DNA from: Methylomarinum sp.
Lineage (GTDB): Bacteria; Pseudomonadota; Gammaproteobacteria; Methylococcales; Methylomonadaceae
Assembly (NCBI GenBank): GCA_013139755.1
Contig: WTAG01000399.1
Location: 1-20,167, forward strand
Direction: 5' to 3'
Length of the DNA stretch: 20,167 nucleotides
Below the pieces are notes generated by a model that saw only the letters and a list, made by a program, of their open reading frames with translations, did not search any database and had not been told where the DNA came from. Within the stretch, counting starts at the first letter, position 1. Each line of letters opens with the position of its first letter. The translations under genes and the position numbers were made by a program. Shown here one piece after another: positions 8,249 through 15,521 of this stretch.

Positions 8249-8349
8249 AAGTTGTCTAAGTATTTTGTAAATATAAATAATTTCCGGGACAAAGTGAACT
8301 GAAGTCCAACCTAGGAGGCTGCCCCTTACAACAAAGTTATCAAAGTATT

Positions 8350-8727
8350 TTACTCAGCTTTCTTAAAAGCAAAAATAGTGATACATATCCAAGCAGCGAG
8401 AAAACACAAGCCACCTAATGGTGTAATCATACCCAGCCATTTAATATTAAGTATCGCCAATAAATATAAGCTACCTGAAAATAAGATAATGCCCGAAAAC
8501 ATTAGCCAGCCAGCCCATTTTAGCAAACTGGATTCTGGTAGCTGCTGTCTATATATGGCAATAAGCCCTAAAGCCAAGGCGTGCCACATTTGATAATCCA
8601 CCGCAGTCTTATAAACTGCTAACATTGCAGGGCTTAAAATAGCTTTTAGGCCATGCGCACCAAATGCCCCCATGGCAACGCCTGTCAAACCCGCTACAGC
8701 CGCCATAAACAAAAAAACTGATCGCAT
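8350..8727 (-). CDS. DUF423 family small membrane protein
   Basis: 125 aa with four hydrophobic segments, almost all of the protein being membrane-embedded. The N-terminal GVAMGAFGAHGLK, the VDYQMWHALAL segment, the FSGSLYLLAI segment and the ITPLGGLCFLAAW segment are the conserved landmarks of DUF423 (YgdD/YwdK type) inner-membrane proteins, whose function is unknown. Its ATG overlaps the moaB stop codon (TAATG), so it is almost certainly translated by coupling from moaB. It is the last gene of the htrA-moaB-DUF423 unit. Family assignment is confident, function unknown. Confidence 0.9.
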   Translation of the reverse strand: MRSVFLFMAAVAGLTGVAMGAFGAHGLKAILSPAMLAVYKTAVDYQMWHALALGLIAIYRQQLPESSLLKWAGWLMFSGIILFSGSLYLLAILNIKWLGMITPLGGLCFLAAWICITIFAFKKAE

Positions 8728-9248
8728 TATTTTTCCTTTAATCGTGGCATTAGCTGAACCAAATTACAAGGCTTAGTCCGCACATCTAACTGCTCTTTAA
8801 TCAAATCATCCCATGCCGTTCGACAAGCACCCGATGAACCAGGCAAGCAAAAGATATAAGTCCCATTCGCCACACCGGCAATAGCCCTGGATTGCATGGT
8901 AGATGTTTTTATATCCTGATAAGACAGCATTCTAAAAACCTCACCAAAACCATCTAGCACTTTGTCTAATAAAGGCATAACGGCTTCTGGCGTACCATCT
9001 CTACCCGTTACCCCTGTACCACCAGTTGTTATCACTGCATTGACATCATGCGCCTCAATCCAGTTGGATACAGCGGCTCTTATTTGATAAATATCATCGG
9101 CAACAATGGTTTTTTGACAAACTCTATGCCCTGCTTTTTCTACCCGCTCAACCAACGCCTTTCCTGACACATCATCTGCTTCTGTTCTTGAATCAGAAAT
9201 CGTTAATATAGCAATATTTAATGGTATAAATTGTTGCTCTGTAGTCAT
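8727..9248 (-). CDS. moaB: Molybdenum cofactor biosynthesis protein MoaB
   Basis: 173 aa, the usual MoaB length. The MoCF_biosynth fold is shown by LNIAILTISDSR at the N-terminus, VITTGGTGVTGRDGTPEAV (TGGTG at about 75-79) and FCLPGSSGACRTAWDDLI near the end. In related MogA and plant Cnx1G this fold adenylylates molybdopterin. In E. coli, MoaB has this fold but is not strictly required. No other Mo-cofactor genes are in the window, so the partner enzymes must lie elsewhere. It is 10 nt downstream of the protease gene, and its TAAGGA ribosome site overlaps the htrA stop codon. Its own TAA overlaps the next ATG. Confidence 0.92.
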   Translation of the reverse strand: MTTEQQFIPLNIAILTISDSRTEADDVSGKALVERVEKAGHRVCQKTIVADDIYQIRAAVSNWIEAHDVNAVITTGGTGVTGRDGTPEAVMPLLDKVLDGFGEVFRMLSYQDIKTSTMQSRAIAGVANGTYIFCLPGSSGACRTAWDDLIKEQLDVRTKPCNLVQLMPRLKEK

Positions 9249-9258
9249 ACTGTTTTCC

Positions 9259-10620
9259 TTATTTCAACACCAGAAAAAAAGCTTCTGGTCCACGTTGAAT
9301 ATTAATTAGCAAGGCTCTAACTGGATCGACGACTTGCTTCAGTTCGTCTAAATTATGCACCCGATACCTGTTTGCAGACACAATAACATCCCCCGGCCTT
9401 AAGCCAGCACGCCAGGCATAAGAATTTGCTTCTATCTTCGCAAAAAGCACACCTTCAATCTGGCCTTTCTGAGTTGCAATTAAAACAGTTCCTTTCAATG
9501 TGCGATGCAATAAGTTCCCAGCCAACTGTTTTTGCTCTGGCTTTTCTATCACTACCTTTACGGTCTTTTTCTCATTCCCTCGCATTAAATCAATGTTTAC
9601 CTCATCCCCAATCTGTAGCAGCCCAATAATATTTCTAATTTGGTGACTGCCCTTAACCTTTTTATCATTCAAAGAAACAATAATATCGCCCGGCTCCATC
9701 CCCGCTTTATCTGCAGCAGAATTTTCTGTAACTTTACTGATTACCGCACCCCGAGTACTTTTTAAATCGAATGCCTTAACCAGATCTGCCGTTAAATTCT
9801 GCGTTGTCACCCCAAGCAAACCACGCCTTACTTCACCATACTTAACCAGCGATTCTTTAAGTGTCATAACCATATTAGAGGGAATAGCAAAACCAATTCC
9901 TACATTACCGCCACTAGGCGCAAGAATAGCTGTATTCATTCCAATAAATTCACCCTTTAAATTAACCAATGCCCCCCCCGAATTACCAGGGTTAATTGAA
10001 GCATCAGTCTGAATAAAATCCTCATAACCCTCTATGCCCAAGCCTGTTCGCCCTAAAGCACTAACAATTCCGGATGTTACGGTTTGCCCTAGTCCAAACG
10101 GATTACCTATAGCAACCACAAAATCCCCGACCTTCAATTTATTTGAATCCGCAATAGGTAGTTCGGTCAAATTATCGGCAGGAATTTGAATAACAGCGAC
10201 ATCAGCTTCTGGGTCTGCCCCCAACAATATGGCATCTAATTGCCGTCCATCACGCAGTGTCACCATAATTTTGTCTGCTTTATCAATCACATGGTGATTA
10301 GTTAAAACATAGCCCTGCTGACTATCAATAATGACGCCAGACCCTAAACTATTCTTTTTTTGTTGTTGCTGCCGTTGTTGCTTAGGCAATTGAAAAAAAT
10401 ACCTAAAAAAAGGGTCTCTTAATAAAGGGTTTTCTCTCAATTGAACATTTTTTGTAGTGGATATATTAACCACTGCTGGCATACTTCTTTCCAGCATAGG
10501 TGCTAATGAGGGTAACGCCTCTCCATCCACATAAACTGGCAGTCCGGCAAAAGACATTTCGGAAAACAGCATCCAAAACATAATGAATGGAATTATTTGC
10601 TTATGCGGTGTACATTTCAT
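9259..10620 (-). CDS. degQ: DegP/DegQ-type periplasmic serine protease (HtrA family)
   Basis: 453 aa. A hydrophobic N-terminal stretch (IIPFIMFWMLF, then SFAG) reads as a signal peptide with cleavage near residue 25, so the protein is expected in the periplasm. The chymotrypsin-like domain has the full triad: H110 in TNHHV, D140 in ADPEADVAV and S214 in NPGNSGGAL. Two PDZ domains follow at about 265-355 and 370-450. The linker before the protease core is rich in Gln and Lys (QQRQQQQKK), and short as in DegQ. It should degrade or chaperone misfolded envelope proteins. The gene name within DegP, DegQ and MucD is not certain. It heads the unit with moaB and DUF423 and is divergent from the CNB-rhodanese gene. 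The ATG at 10620 has a GGGGA 8 nt upstream. Confidence 0.93.
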   Translation of the reverse strand: MKCTPHKQIIPFIMFWMLFSEMSFAGLPVYVDGEALPSLAPMLERSMPAVVNISTTKNVQLRENPLLRDPFFRYFFQLPKQQRQQQQKKNSLGSGVIIDSQQGYVLTNHHVIDKADKIMVTLRDGRQLDAILLGADPEADVAVIQIPADNLTELPIADSNKLKVGDFVVAIGNPFGLGQTVTSGIVSALGRTGLGIEGYEDFIQTDASINPGNSGGALVNLKGEFIGMNTAILAPSGGNVGIGFAIPSNMVMTLKESLVKYGEVRRGLLGVTTQNLTADLVKAFDLKSTRGAVISKVTENSAADKAGMEPGDIIVSLNDKKVKGSHQIRNIIGLLQIGDEVNIDLMRGNEKKTVKVVIEKPEQKQLAGNLLHRTLKGTVLIATQKGQIEGVLFAKIEANSYAWRAGLRPGDVIVSANRYRVHNLDELKQVVDPVRALLINIQRGPEAFFLVLK

Positions 10621-10636
10621 TTATTTTCCCCATAAT

Positions 10637-10642
10637 ATTATA
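10637..10642 (-). promoter_or_regulatory. Candidate -10 element for the htrA-type operon
   Basis: A perfect TATAAT on the minus strand lies about 17 nt upstream of the protease ATG. No convincing -35 box stands 16-18 nt further up, so an activator or another sigma may be needed, or the match may be chance in AT-rich DNA. An initiation point here would leave a very short leader. Confidence 0.3.
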
Positions 10643-10697
10643 TACTTGAACTTGTAATATTAATTTGAACATTAGAACCTAAGCCCGTGACTTCACT

Positions 10698-10726
10698 ACG
10701 ACACTAGTTACGGATTCAGGTAGAAT
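10698..10726 (+). promoter_or_regulatory. Candidate sigma-70 promoter for the CNB-rhodanese gene
   Basis: ACGACA (10698-10703, 4/6 to the -35 consensus) and TAGAAT (10721-10726, 5/6 to the -10 consensus) are separated by 17 nt. The predicted start is near 10733, about 30 nt before the ATG at 10765. Confidence 0.45.
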
Positions 10727-10764
10727 ACAAGAAATTGAATTGATTCTAAAACACCCCTTCATAA

Positions 10765-12042
10765 ATGACAGTAGATCCCCACTCAGAAGAAGGTAAAATT
10801 ATCCGGCAGCTGATTCCCTTATCAACCTTGCCCATTAATCAATTTAACTCTCTTTGTAACTTAATTACAGTTGAGCATGCTGATCCCAACACTTTTTTAT
10901 TTAAAAGAAATGATATCACTAATGACTTAATTTATTTAATAGACGGCTCTATCACTCTACAGGCAAATGACCTTAAAGTAGCAACCATTAAATCAGATAC
11001 AGAGTCTGCCCGCTTTGCTCTTGCACATCAACTGCCAAGAAAAATAGATGCTTATACCAATAACTCTATTCGTTTTTTACGTCTAAACATTAATATTATA
11101 AATGCGCTACCTAGTGGCATTTCATATGAAGAAGAGAATACTGACATGATCATTGATGAACCAGAACAAGACGGTAGCGATGATGACTGGATGACAACAC
11201 TATTAAAGTCACCCATTTTTAGAGCATTACCTCCAGCCAATCTGCAACAACTGCTCATGAGCCTTGAAGAAGTGACTTTTGAAAAAGGTGAATCCATTAT
11301 CAAGCAAGGTGATACAGGTGATTATTACTATCTGATAAAAAAAGGTCAATGCCTGCTTTCTCGCAAACCATCAGATAATGCAAAAGAGATCACACTCGGC
11401 AAGTTGCAGGCTCAGGATACCTTTGGTGAAGATTCATTACTTTCAGGCGAACCAAGAAATGTCAGCATCACCGCACTCACTTATATAACTCTACTGAGGT
11501 TAAATAAAGAGAAATTTATCTCGCTGATAAAAAAACCTGCTCTAAAATTTATAACACATGCTGATATTCAGGACGAAATGAATAAAGGCGCCATATTGTT
11601 TGATGTACGAACGCCCGATGAGTATAAAAAACATCATCTGCCTCACAGCCTGAATGTACCGTTCTTTACGATGCGCATGCAACTTAAAAGCTTTGATAAC
11701 AAAAAAAATATTATTGTTATTTGTGAGAATGGTAAAACCAGTGAAGCTGCCGCTTTTTTATTACTCCGCCACAAATTTACTGCCTTAATTGTAGAAGGTG
11801 GTATGGAAAAAGAGCCACAAGAAACATTAGATACTCCAGCAGAAGAGGCTAATGCAGAAAAACCAGCTAACAATGATCAAGTCGTGTTGTTACAGCAAGA
11901 AAACCAAGCGCTAAAACAGACTATTCAAACATTAAAGCAGGAAAAAGAGGGGCTAGAAAAAAACTATCGTGCTTTATACAAACAAACGGAAAAGCTAAAG
12001 TCGATTCTAGATAAAATAAGAAATGATGCGAGAGAGAGTTAA
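10765..12042 (+). CDS. Tandem cyclic-nucleotide-binding, rhodanese and coiled-coil protein
   Basis: 425 aa with four parts. Residues about 14-115 look like a degenerate cNMP-binding domain: the beta-roll pattern is there (TFLFKRND, LIYLIDGSITL) but not the phosphate-binding cassette. Residues about 143-260 form a second such domain with an intact-looking cassette (FGEDSLLSGEPRNVS; E222 and R231 are the expected ribose and phosphate contacts). Residues about 262-350 are a rhodanese domain with LFDVRTPDEY and the active-site loop CENGKTS, cysteine C320 present. Residues about 371-420 are a charged, Leu/Gln-rich probable coiled coil. No signal peptide, DNA-binding domain or catalytic kinase/cyclase domain is seen, so it is probably a cytosolic sensor or scaffold responding to a cyclic nucleotide or to sulfur/redox state. 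No clear Shine-Dalgarno precedes the ATG. Domains are confident; the role is unknown. Confidence 0.85.
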   Translation: MTVDPHSEEGKIIRQLIPLSTLPINQFNSLCNLITVEHADPNTFLFKRNDITNDLIYLIDGSITLQANDLKVATIKSDTESARFALAHQLPRKIDAYTNNSIRFLRLNINIINALPSGISYEEENTDMIIDEPEQDGSDDDWMTTLLKSPIFRALPPANLQQLLMSLEEVTFEKGESIIKQGDTGDYYYLIKKGQCLLSRKPSDNAKEITLGKLQAQDTFGEDSLLSGEPRNVSITALTYITLLRLNKEKFISLIKKPALKFITHADIQDEMNKGAILFDVRTPDEYKKHHLPHSLNVPFFTMRMQLKSFDNKKNIIVICENGKTSEAAAFLLLRHKFTALIVEGGMEKEPQETLDTPAEEANAEKPANNDQVVLLQQENQALKQTIQTLKQEKEGLEKNYRALYKQTEKLKSILDKIRNDARES

Positions 12043-12062
12043 CCCTTAGAGAACAAAGCTTT

Positions 12063-12093
12063 CTTTGCCGGGTTCAGGACGAACCCGGCAAAG
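12063..12093. terminator. Strong hairpin between convergent genes, probable bidirectional terminator
   Basis: CTTTGCCGGGTTC (12063-12075) and GAACCCGGCAAAG (12081-12093) form a perfect 13-bp stem with a 5-nt AGGAC loop. It sits 20 nt after the stop of the CNB-rhodanese gene and 10 nt beyond the rpmG stop, the expected place for a shared terminator. Neither strand has a proper U-tract after the stem (TAAAAAAT on the plus side, AAAGCTTTG on the minus side), so termination strength is uncertain. Confidence 0.6.
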
Positions 12094-12103
12094 TAAAAAA
12101 TCA

Positions 12104-12259
12104 TTATTTGATTTTAGCTTCTTTATAGATCACGTGCTTACGAGCCACTGGATCATATTTTTTCATTTCCATTTTCTCAGGCATCGTTCTTTTATTTTTA
12201 GTTGTTGTATAAAAGTGACCATTGCCTTCACTAGATACCATCTTAATTTTATCGCGCAT
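12104..12259 (-). CDS. rpmG: 50S ribosomal protein L33
   Basis: 51 aa, starting [20 protein letters not shown] and ending [10 protein letters not shown], an excellent match to bacterial L33. No Cys-x-x-Cys pairs are present, so this is the zinc-independent form. It is a small protein of the large ribosomal subunit near the E site. The ATG at 12259 is 11 nt after the rpmB stop, and its AAGGAG ribosome site overlaps that stop codon. It is the second gene of the classic rpmB-rpmG pair. Confidence 0.97.
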   Translation of the reverse strand: MRDKIKMVSSEGNGHFYTTTKNKRTMPEKMEMKKYDPVARKHVIYKEAKIK

Positions 12260-12270
12260 TTTTAGTCTCC

Positions 12271-12507
12271 TTAAACTTTTTCGCCAGATTTACGGATATC
12301 CGTAAGAACAACATCAATGCCTTTTTTATCAATGATGCGCATACCTTTAGCAGATACTCTTAAGCGAACCCAACGGTTTTCACTTTCTACCCAGAATCTG
12401 TGGTGATGAAGGTTTGGATTAAAACGTCTTTTCGTTTTATTGTGTGCGTGTGATACGTTGTTACCAGAAACAGGACGCTTACCTGTTACTTGACATACTT
12501 TGGACAT
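12271..12507 (-). CDS. rpmB: 50S ribosomal protein L28
   Basis: 78 aa from the ATG at 12507 ([17 protein letters not shown]...), the same length as E. coli L28 and very similar throughout ([32 protein letters not shown]). An AGAGGT ribosome site lies about 8 nt before this ATG. The frame can be extended upstream to 12534, but the extra nine residues are not part of L28. It is transcribed with rpmG and is divergent from gshB. Confidence 0.97.
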   Translation of the reverse strand: MSKVCQVTGKRPVSGNNVSHAHNKTKRRFNPNLHHHRFWVESENRWVRLRVSAKGMRIIDKKGIDVVLTDIRKSGEKV

Positions 12508-12547
12508 GATTACCTCTGCCGTGCCTAAATTCAAAAGTTAGCCGACC

Positions 12548-12575
12548 TTTATACCAAAATTTCTTTTTAAGGTAA
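12548..12575 (-). promoter_or_regulatory. Candidate rpmB promoter
   Basis: On the minus strand, TTACCT (12575-12570) and TATAAA (12553-12548) stand 16 nt apart, about 40 nt upstream of the rpmB start. The -10 match is good and the -35 is weak. A GC-richer discriminator follows (GGTCGGC). Confidence 0.4.
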
Positions 12576-12584
12576 ATAACATTA

Positions 12585-12613
12585 ATGAAATAAATTTGAT
12601 AAAATCATATTAT
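12585..12613 (+). promoter_or_regulatory. Candidate gshB promoter
   Basis: ATGAAA (12585-12590, 4/6) and TATTAT (12608-12613, 5/6) are 17 nt apart. The predicted start is about 17 nt before the gshB ATG. The region is very AT-rich, so chance matches are likely. Confidence 0.3.
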
Positions 12614-12636
12614 TCTAAATTATTTTGAGCATCTCA

Positions 12637-13590
12637 ATGACAATAAAACTTGGCATGGTCATGGATTCCATAGACCACATCAACATTAAAAAAGACACCA
12701 GCTTTGCTATGTTATTGGAAGCTCAGTCGAGAGGCTGGGAGCTTCATTATATGGAGCTTAACGACCTCTATTTAAGCAATGGCCTTCCATATGCAAGAAC
12801 ACGTACCCTGCAAGTTCAACGTGACCAAAATAATTGGTATCAGTTTACCGCCGAACAAGATATTCCTCTGGATCAGCTAGATACCATCATTATGCGTAAG
12901 GATCCGCCTTTTGATCAGGAATACATCTATGCAACTTATCTTTTAGAACAGGCTGAACGTTTAGGTTGCTATGTTGTAAATAAACCGCAATCATTGAGAG
13001 ATGCTAACGAAAAATTATTTACTTCCTGGTTTCCTCAATGCTGTGCTGACACTCTGGTTGCCAGAGATCCATTACGCTTTAAAAGTTTTTTACAAAAACA
13101 TAAAGAAATGATTTTAAAGCCGCTTGATGGCATGGGCGGCACCTCTATCTTCCACATTAAAGAAGATGATCCTAATCTCAATGTTGTGCTTGAGATAATG
13201 ACAGAATACTCCACACGCTATATCATGGCACAACGTTATATCCCTGATATCAAACAAGGCGACAAACGCATTTTACTGGTTAATGGTGAGCCCGTACCTT
13301 ACGCTTTAGCGCGCATACCAGCCCAAGGCGAAACCCGTGGCAATCTTGCAGCGGGCGGACGTGCAGAAGGCCGAGAATTAACTGAAAGAGACCTATGGAT
13401 TGCCAAGCAAGTTGGCCCCACTCTAAAAGAAAAAGGCTTGGTATTTGTTGGTATAGATGTCATTGGTGACTTCTTAACCGAAATAAACGTCACTAGCCCA
13501 ACCTGTGTCCAAGAGCTAGACCAACAATTTGGCCTTAATATCAGTGGTCAGCTGATGGATCACATTGAATCTGTTTTAATTAAATCATAA
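12637..13590 (+). CDS. gshB: Glutathione synthetase
   Basis: 317 aa from the ATG at 12637, beginning MTIKLGMVMDSIDHINIKKD, which lines up with the E. coli GshB N-terminus. A TTG four codons earlier is in frame but adds nothing conserved. The N-terminal prokaryotic glutathione synthetase domain (MRKDPPFDQEYIYATYLLE, NKPQSLRDANEKL) is followed by the ATP-grasp domain (ILKPLDGMGGTSIF, GDKRILLVNGEPVPY, ETRGNLAAGGRAE, EINVTSPTC). It joins gamma-glutamylcysteine and glycine using ATP, the second step of glutathione synthesis, in the cytosol. No gshA is in the window. It heads the long plus-strand cluster, 7 nt ahead of tonB, as in Pseudomonas. Confidence 0.97.
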   Translation: MTIKLGMVMDSIDHINIKKDTSFAMLLEAQSRGWELHYMELNDLYLSNGLPYARTRTLQVQRDQNNWYQFTAEQDIPLDQLDTIIMRKDPPFDQEYIYATYLLEQAERLGCYVVNKPQSLRDANEKLFTSWFPQCCADTLVARDPLRFKSFLQKHKEMILKPLDGMGGTSIFHIKEDDPNLNVVLEIMTEYSTRYIMAQRYIPDIKQGDKRILLVNGEPVPYALARIPAQGETRGNLAAGGRAEGRELTERDLWIAKQVGPTLKEKGLVFVGIDVIGDFLTEINVTSPTCVQELDQQFGLNISGQLMDHIESVLIKS

Positions 13591-13597
13591 ACGCATC

Positions 13598-14476
13598 ATG
13601 ACAACCGTAAAACAAACACCTCTTTCACAGCCTTCTGTATCTATGAGCGATGTATTGCTGATTGCTGTGTTTTTTTCTACGGTTGTCCACGCCTTTATTT
13701 TACTGGGAATAAATTTTACTATTCCTCAACCCCAAAAAACTAACAAACAAATTGAAATAACATTTGCCAGCACGCCTGCCAAGAAAGCACCTAAAAAATC
13801 AAATTATCTAGCTCAAGAAAACCAGATTGGGGCAGGCAAAAAAACCAGCAAACCAACGCCTCCAAAACAAAAACTACCTAGCCAGGGCAACCGTAAAAAC
13901 CAACCACCCCGCCCTCAAAAAGCACAAATAGAAAGCAAACCCAAAGCGGTACAAAAACTCATTACTCAGATACAAGCTAAACAGAAAATATCAACAACCA
14001 GAAAACAAAAAACTGTTGCAGAAAAAAAACGTCCCAAATTATCTGTCGATGCCTTACAGCAACAAATTGCACAATTAGGTGCTAAAATTCGTCATAGTCG
14101 ACAAAGCGCCGAACAAACCAAGATTAAATTTGTTAACTCTATTAGCACCCATAAATATGTCGCCGCACAATATGTTAATGACTGGGAGCAAAAGGTTGAA
14201 AGCGTTGGCAATCTTAATTATCCTGAAGTCGCTAGAAAAAAAGGCTTTTCAGGCTCATTAACAACCGATGTAGGAATTAATGCTGATGGTAGCATTTATA
14301 GCATCCGCATCACCAAATCATCAGGCAATAAAGCACTTGATGATGCGGCAAAACGGATCATTAAACTTAGCGCACCCTTTGCAGCATTACCCAAAGAATT
14401 ACTTAAAGAACTTGAAGTCTTAGTTATCACCAGAGTATGGAAATTCTCTGATGAATCTGGCATCACCACTCGTTAA
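13598..14476 (+). CDS. tonB: TonB-family energy transducer
   Basis: 292 aa. A single membrane segment near the N-terminus (about residues 18-40, VLLIAVFFSTVVHAFILLGI) is followed by a long linker of about 140 residues rich in Lys, Pro and Gln. A C-terminal TonB domain follows (about 200-290: LNYPEVARKKGFSGSLTTDVGINADGS, then ALDDAAKRII and VITRVWKF). Such proteins span the periplasm and pass proton-motive force, harvested by ExbB-ExbD, to outer-membrane receptors. No exbBD or receptor gene is nearby, so its partner is not known. The place between gshB and yqgE is the same as tonB3 of Pseudomonas, linked there to twitching motility; a like role here is only inference. The gaps are 7 nt from gshB and 7 nt to yqgE. 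Confidence 0.9.
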   Translation: MTTVKQTPLSQPSVSMSDVLLIAVFFSTVVHAFILLGINFTIPQPQKTNKQIEITFASTPAKKAPKKSNYLAQENQIGAGKKTSKPTPPKQKLPSQGNRKNQPPRPQKAQIESKPKAVQKLITQIQAKQKISTTRKQKTVAEKKRPKLSVDALQQQIAQLGAKIRHSRQSAEQTKIKFVNSISTHKYVAAQYVNDWEQKVESVGNLNYPEVARKKGFSGSLTTDVGINADGSIYSIRITKSSGNKALDDAAKRIIKLSAPFAALPKELLKELEVLVITRVWKFSDESGITTR

Positions 14477-14483
14477 AATTACT

Positions 14484-15050
14484 ATGACAACATCTCTCTA
14501 TTTAAATAATCAGTTTTTAATTGCTATGCCTAATCTTGCAGATGTCAATTTCTCTCATACTGTGAGCTTTTTATGTCAGCACAATGAAGAAGGCGCACTA
14601 GCCATAGTCATTAATCGACTAACGGAAATGACTTTAGCTGATATTTTTAAGCAAATAGGAATCGAATCTTCTTCTCAGCAAGTTAAAAACACCCCCGTCT
14701 ATGCCGGCGGCCCTGTTCAACAAGAAAGAGGTTTTATTATCCACCCCAAAAATTCTAGAACATGGGAGTCCTCCATCCCTATTTCAGAATCATCAAACCT
14801 AACTAGCTCTCGTGATATTTTGGAAGCGATTGCCGAAAACAAAGGCCCAAAGCAATACCTTATTGCTTTGGGGTATGCTGGCTGGGGAGCAGGACAACTG
14901 GAAAAAGAAATCATCAGCAATGCCTGGCTAAATACGCCTTATGATGAACAAATTTTATATCACACCCCCGCCCGTCAACGCTGGGCATCGGCTGCCAATC
15001 AGATTGGCATTGATATCAGTCAATTAACAGCACCTGCCGGCCATGCTTAA
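14484..15050 (+). CDS. yqgE: YqgE/AlgH family protein (UPF0301)
   Basis: 188 aa from the ATG at 14484 (MTTSLYLNNQFLIAMPNLAD...), close to the 187 aa of E. coli YqgE. The landmarks QFLIAMP, GALAIVINR, YAGGPVQQERGFIIH, SSRDILEAI and LALGYAGWGAGQLEKEI...NAWL are those of the DUF179/AlgH family. The structure is known but the biochemical role is not; in pseudomonads AlgH has been linked to alginate regulation. An in-frame ATG at 14451 lies inside tonB and adds no conserved residues, so the downstream start is preferred. Its end overlaps the ruvX start by 8 bases. Confidence 0.93.
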   Translation: MTTSLYLNNQFLIAMPNLADVNFSHTVSFLCQHNEEGALAIVINRLTEMTLADIFKQIGIESSSQQVKNTPVYAGGPVQQERGFIIHPKNSRTWESSIPISESSNLTSSRDILEAIAENKGPKQYLIALGYAGWGAGQLEKEIISNAWLNTPYDEQILYHTPARQRWASAANQIGIDISQLTAPAGHA

Positions 15051-15501
15051 AAGCGATCCTCTCGCGGCAAAATTAACGACCGACACCTTTCTTGGTTTTG
15101 ATTTTGGCAATAAAAAAATTGGCACTGCGGTAGGACAAACAACAACTGGCATTGCCAGTCCCTTACAAACGATTCGCTCAATCAACCAGCAACCTAATTG
15201 GGACCTCATTTCTCAACTGATCAAAGAATGGAAGCCCGCCGGTCTGGTGGTAGGGGTATCTAAACAAGCTGACGGCTCAGATAATATCATCACCCCCCGA
15301 ATGCTTAAGTTCTGTAGGCAATTAGAAGGCCGATATAACCTGCCTGTTTACCAAATTGATGAAGCATTTTCCACTTTTGAAGCCAAACAAATGTTATTTG
15401 ATGATCTTCAAGTCAGTGCTGGTAAACTATGGGATGTTCAAGACCAACTCGCGGCTCAGCTTATTTTACAAAGCTGGTTAAACCAAAAGCACTTTAGCTG
15501 A
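15043..15501 (+). CDS. ruvX: YqgF/RuvX family pre-16S rRNA nuclease
   Basis: 152 aa with an RNase H-like fold. The three expected acidic residues are present: D20 in FDFGNKKIGTAVG, E107 in IDEAFST and D134 in VQDQLAAQLIL. YqgF is the putative Holliday junction resolvase homologue now linked to 5'-end maturation of 16S rRNA. Two commonly conserved spots are altered: the GLP after the third strand reads GVS (71-73), and DER reads DEA (106-108). The catalytic acids remain, so activity is still likely. The start ATG overlaps the yqgE end (ATGCTTAA), fitting the usual yqgE-yqgF coupling. Confidence 0.92.
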   Translation: MLKSDPLAAKLTTDTFLGFDFGNKKIGTAVGQTTTGIASPLQTIRSINQQPNWDLISQLIKEWKPAGLVVGVSKQADGSDNIITPRMLKFCRQLEGRYNLPVYQIDEAFSTFEAKQMLFDDLQVSAGKLWDVQDQLAAQLILQSWLNQKHFS

Positions 15502-15521
15502 TCGCTCACAATCTAAAAACA

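Larger units (their letters stand above)
8147..8349. other. Gene-free spacer between DUF423 and pepN genes
   Basis: 203 bases with no gene. It holds the palindromes described at 8175-8192 and 8207-8248, and a partial inverted copy at 8298-8307. The pepN promoter must be here or further upstream, but no clear -35/-10 pair stands out. Confidence 0.6.

Noticed and set aside
12065..12265. 66-aa plus-strand open frame covering rpmG
   Set aside because: It is the antisense shadow of the certain rpmG gene and starts inside the terminator-like hairpin.
12508..12534. Upstream extension of rpmB by nine residues
   Set aside because: L28 begins at the [12 protein letters not shown] methionine, which has its own ribosome site; the extension is not conserved in the family.
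12625..12636. TTG start for gshB four codons before the ATG
   Set aside because: GshB homologues start at the ATG position (MTIKLG...), and no ribosome site favours the TTG.
14451..14483. Longer yqgE start inside tonB
   Set aside because: The extra residues are not conserved; the ATG at 14484 gives the family length.
15502..15521. PyrR-type RNA attenuator upstream of pyrR
   Set aside because: Only 20 nt separate ruvX and pyrR and no competing hairpins are present there or before pyrB.
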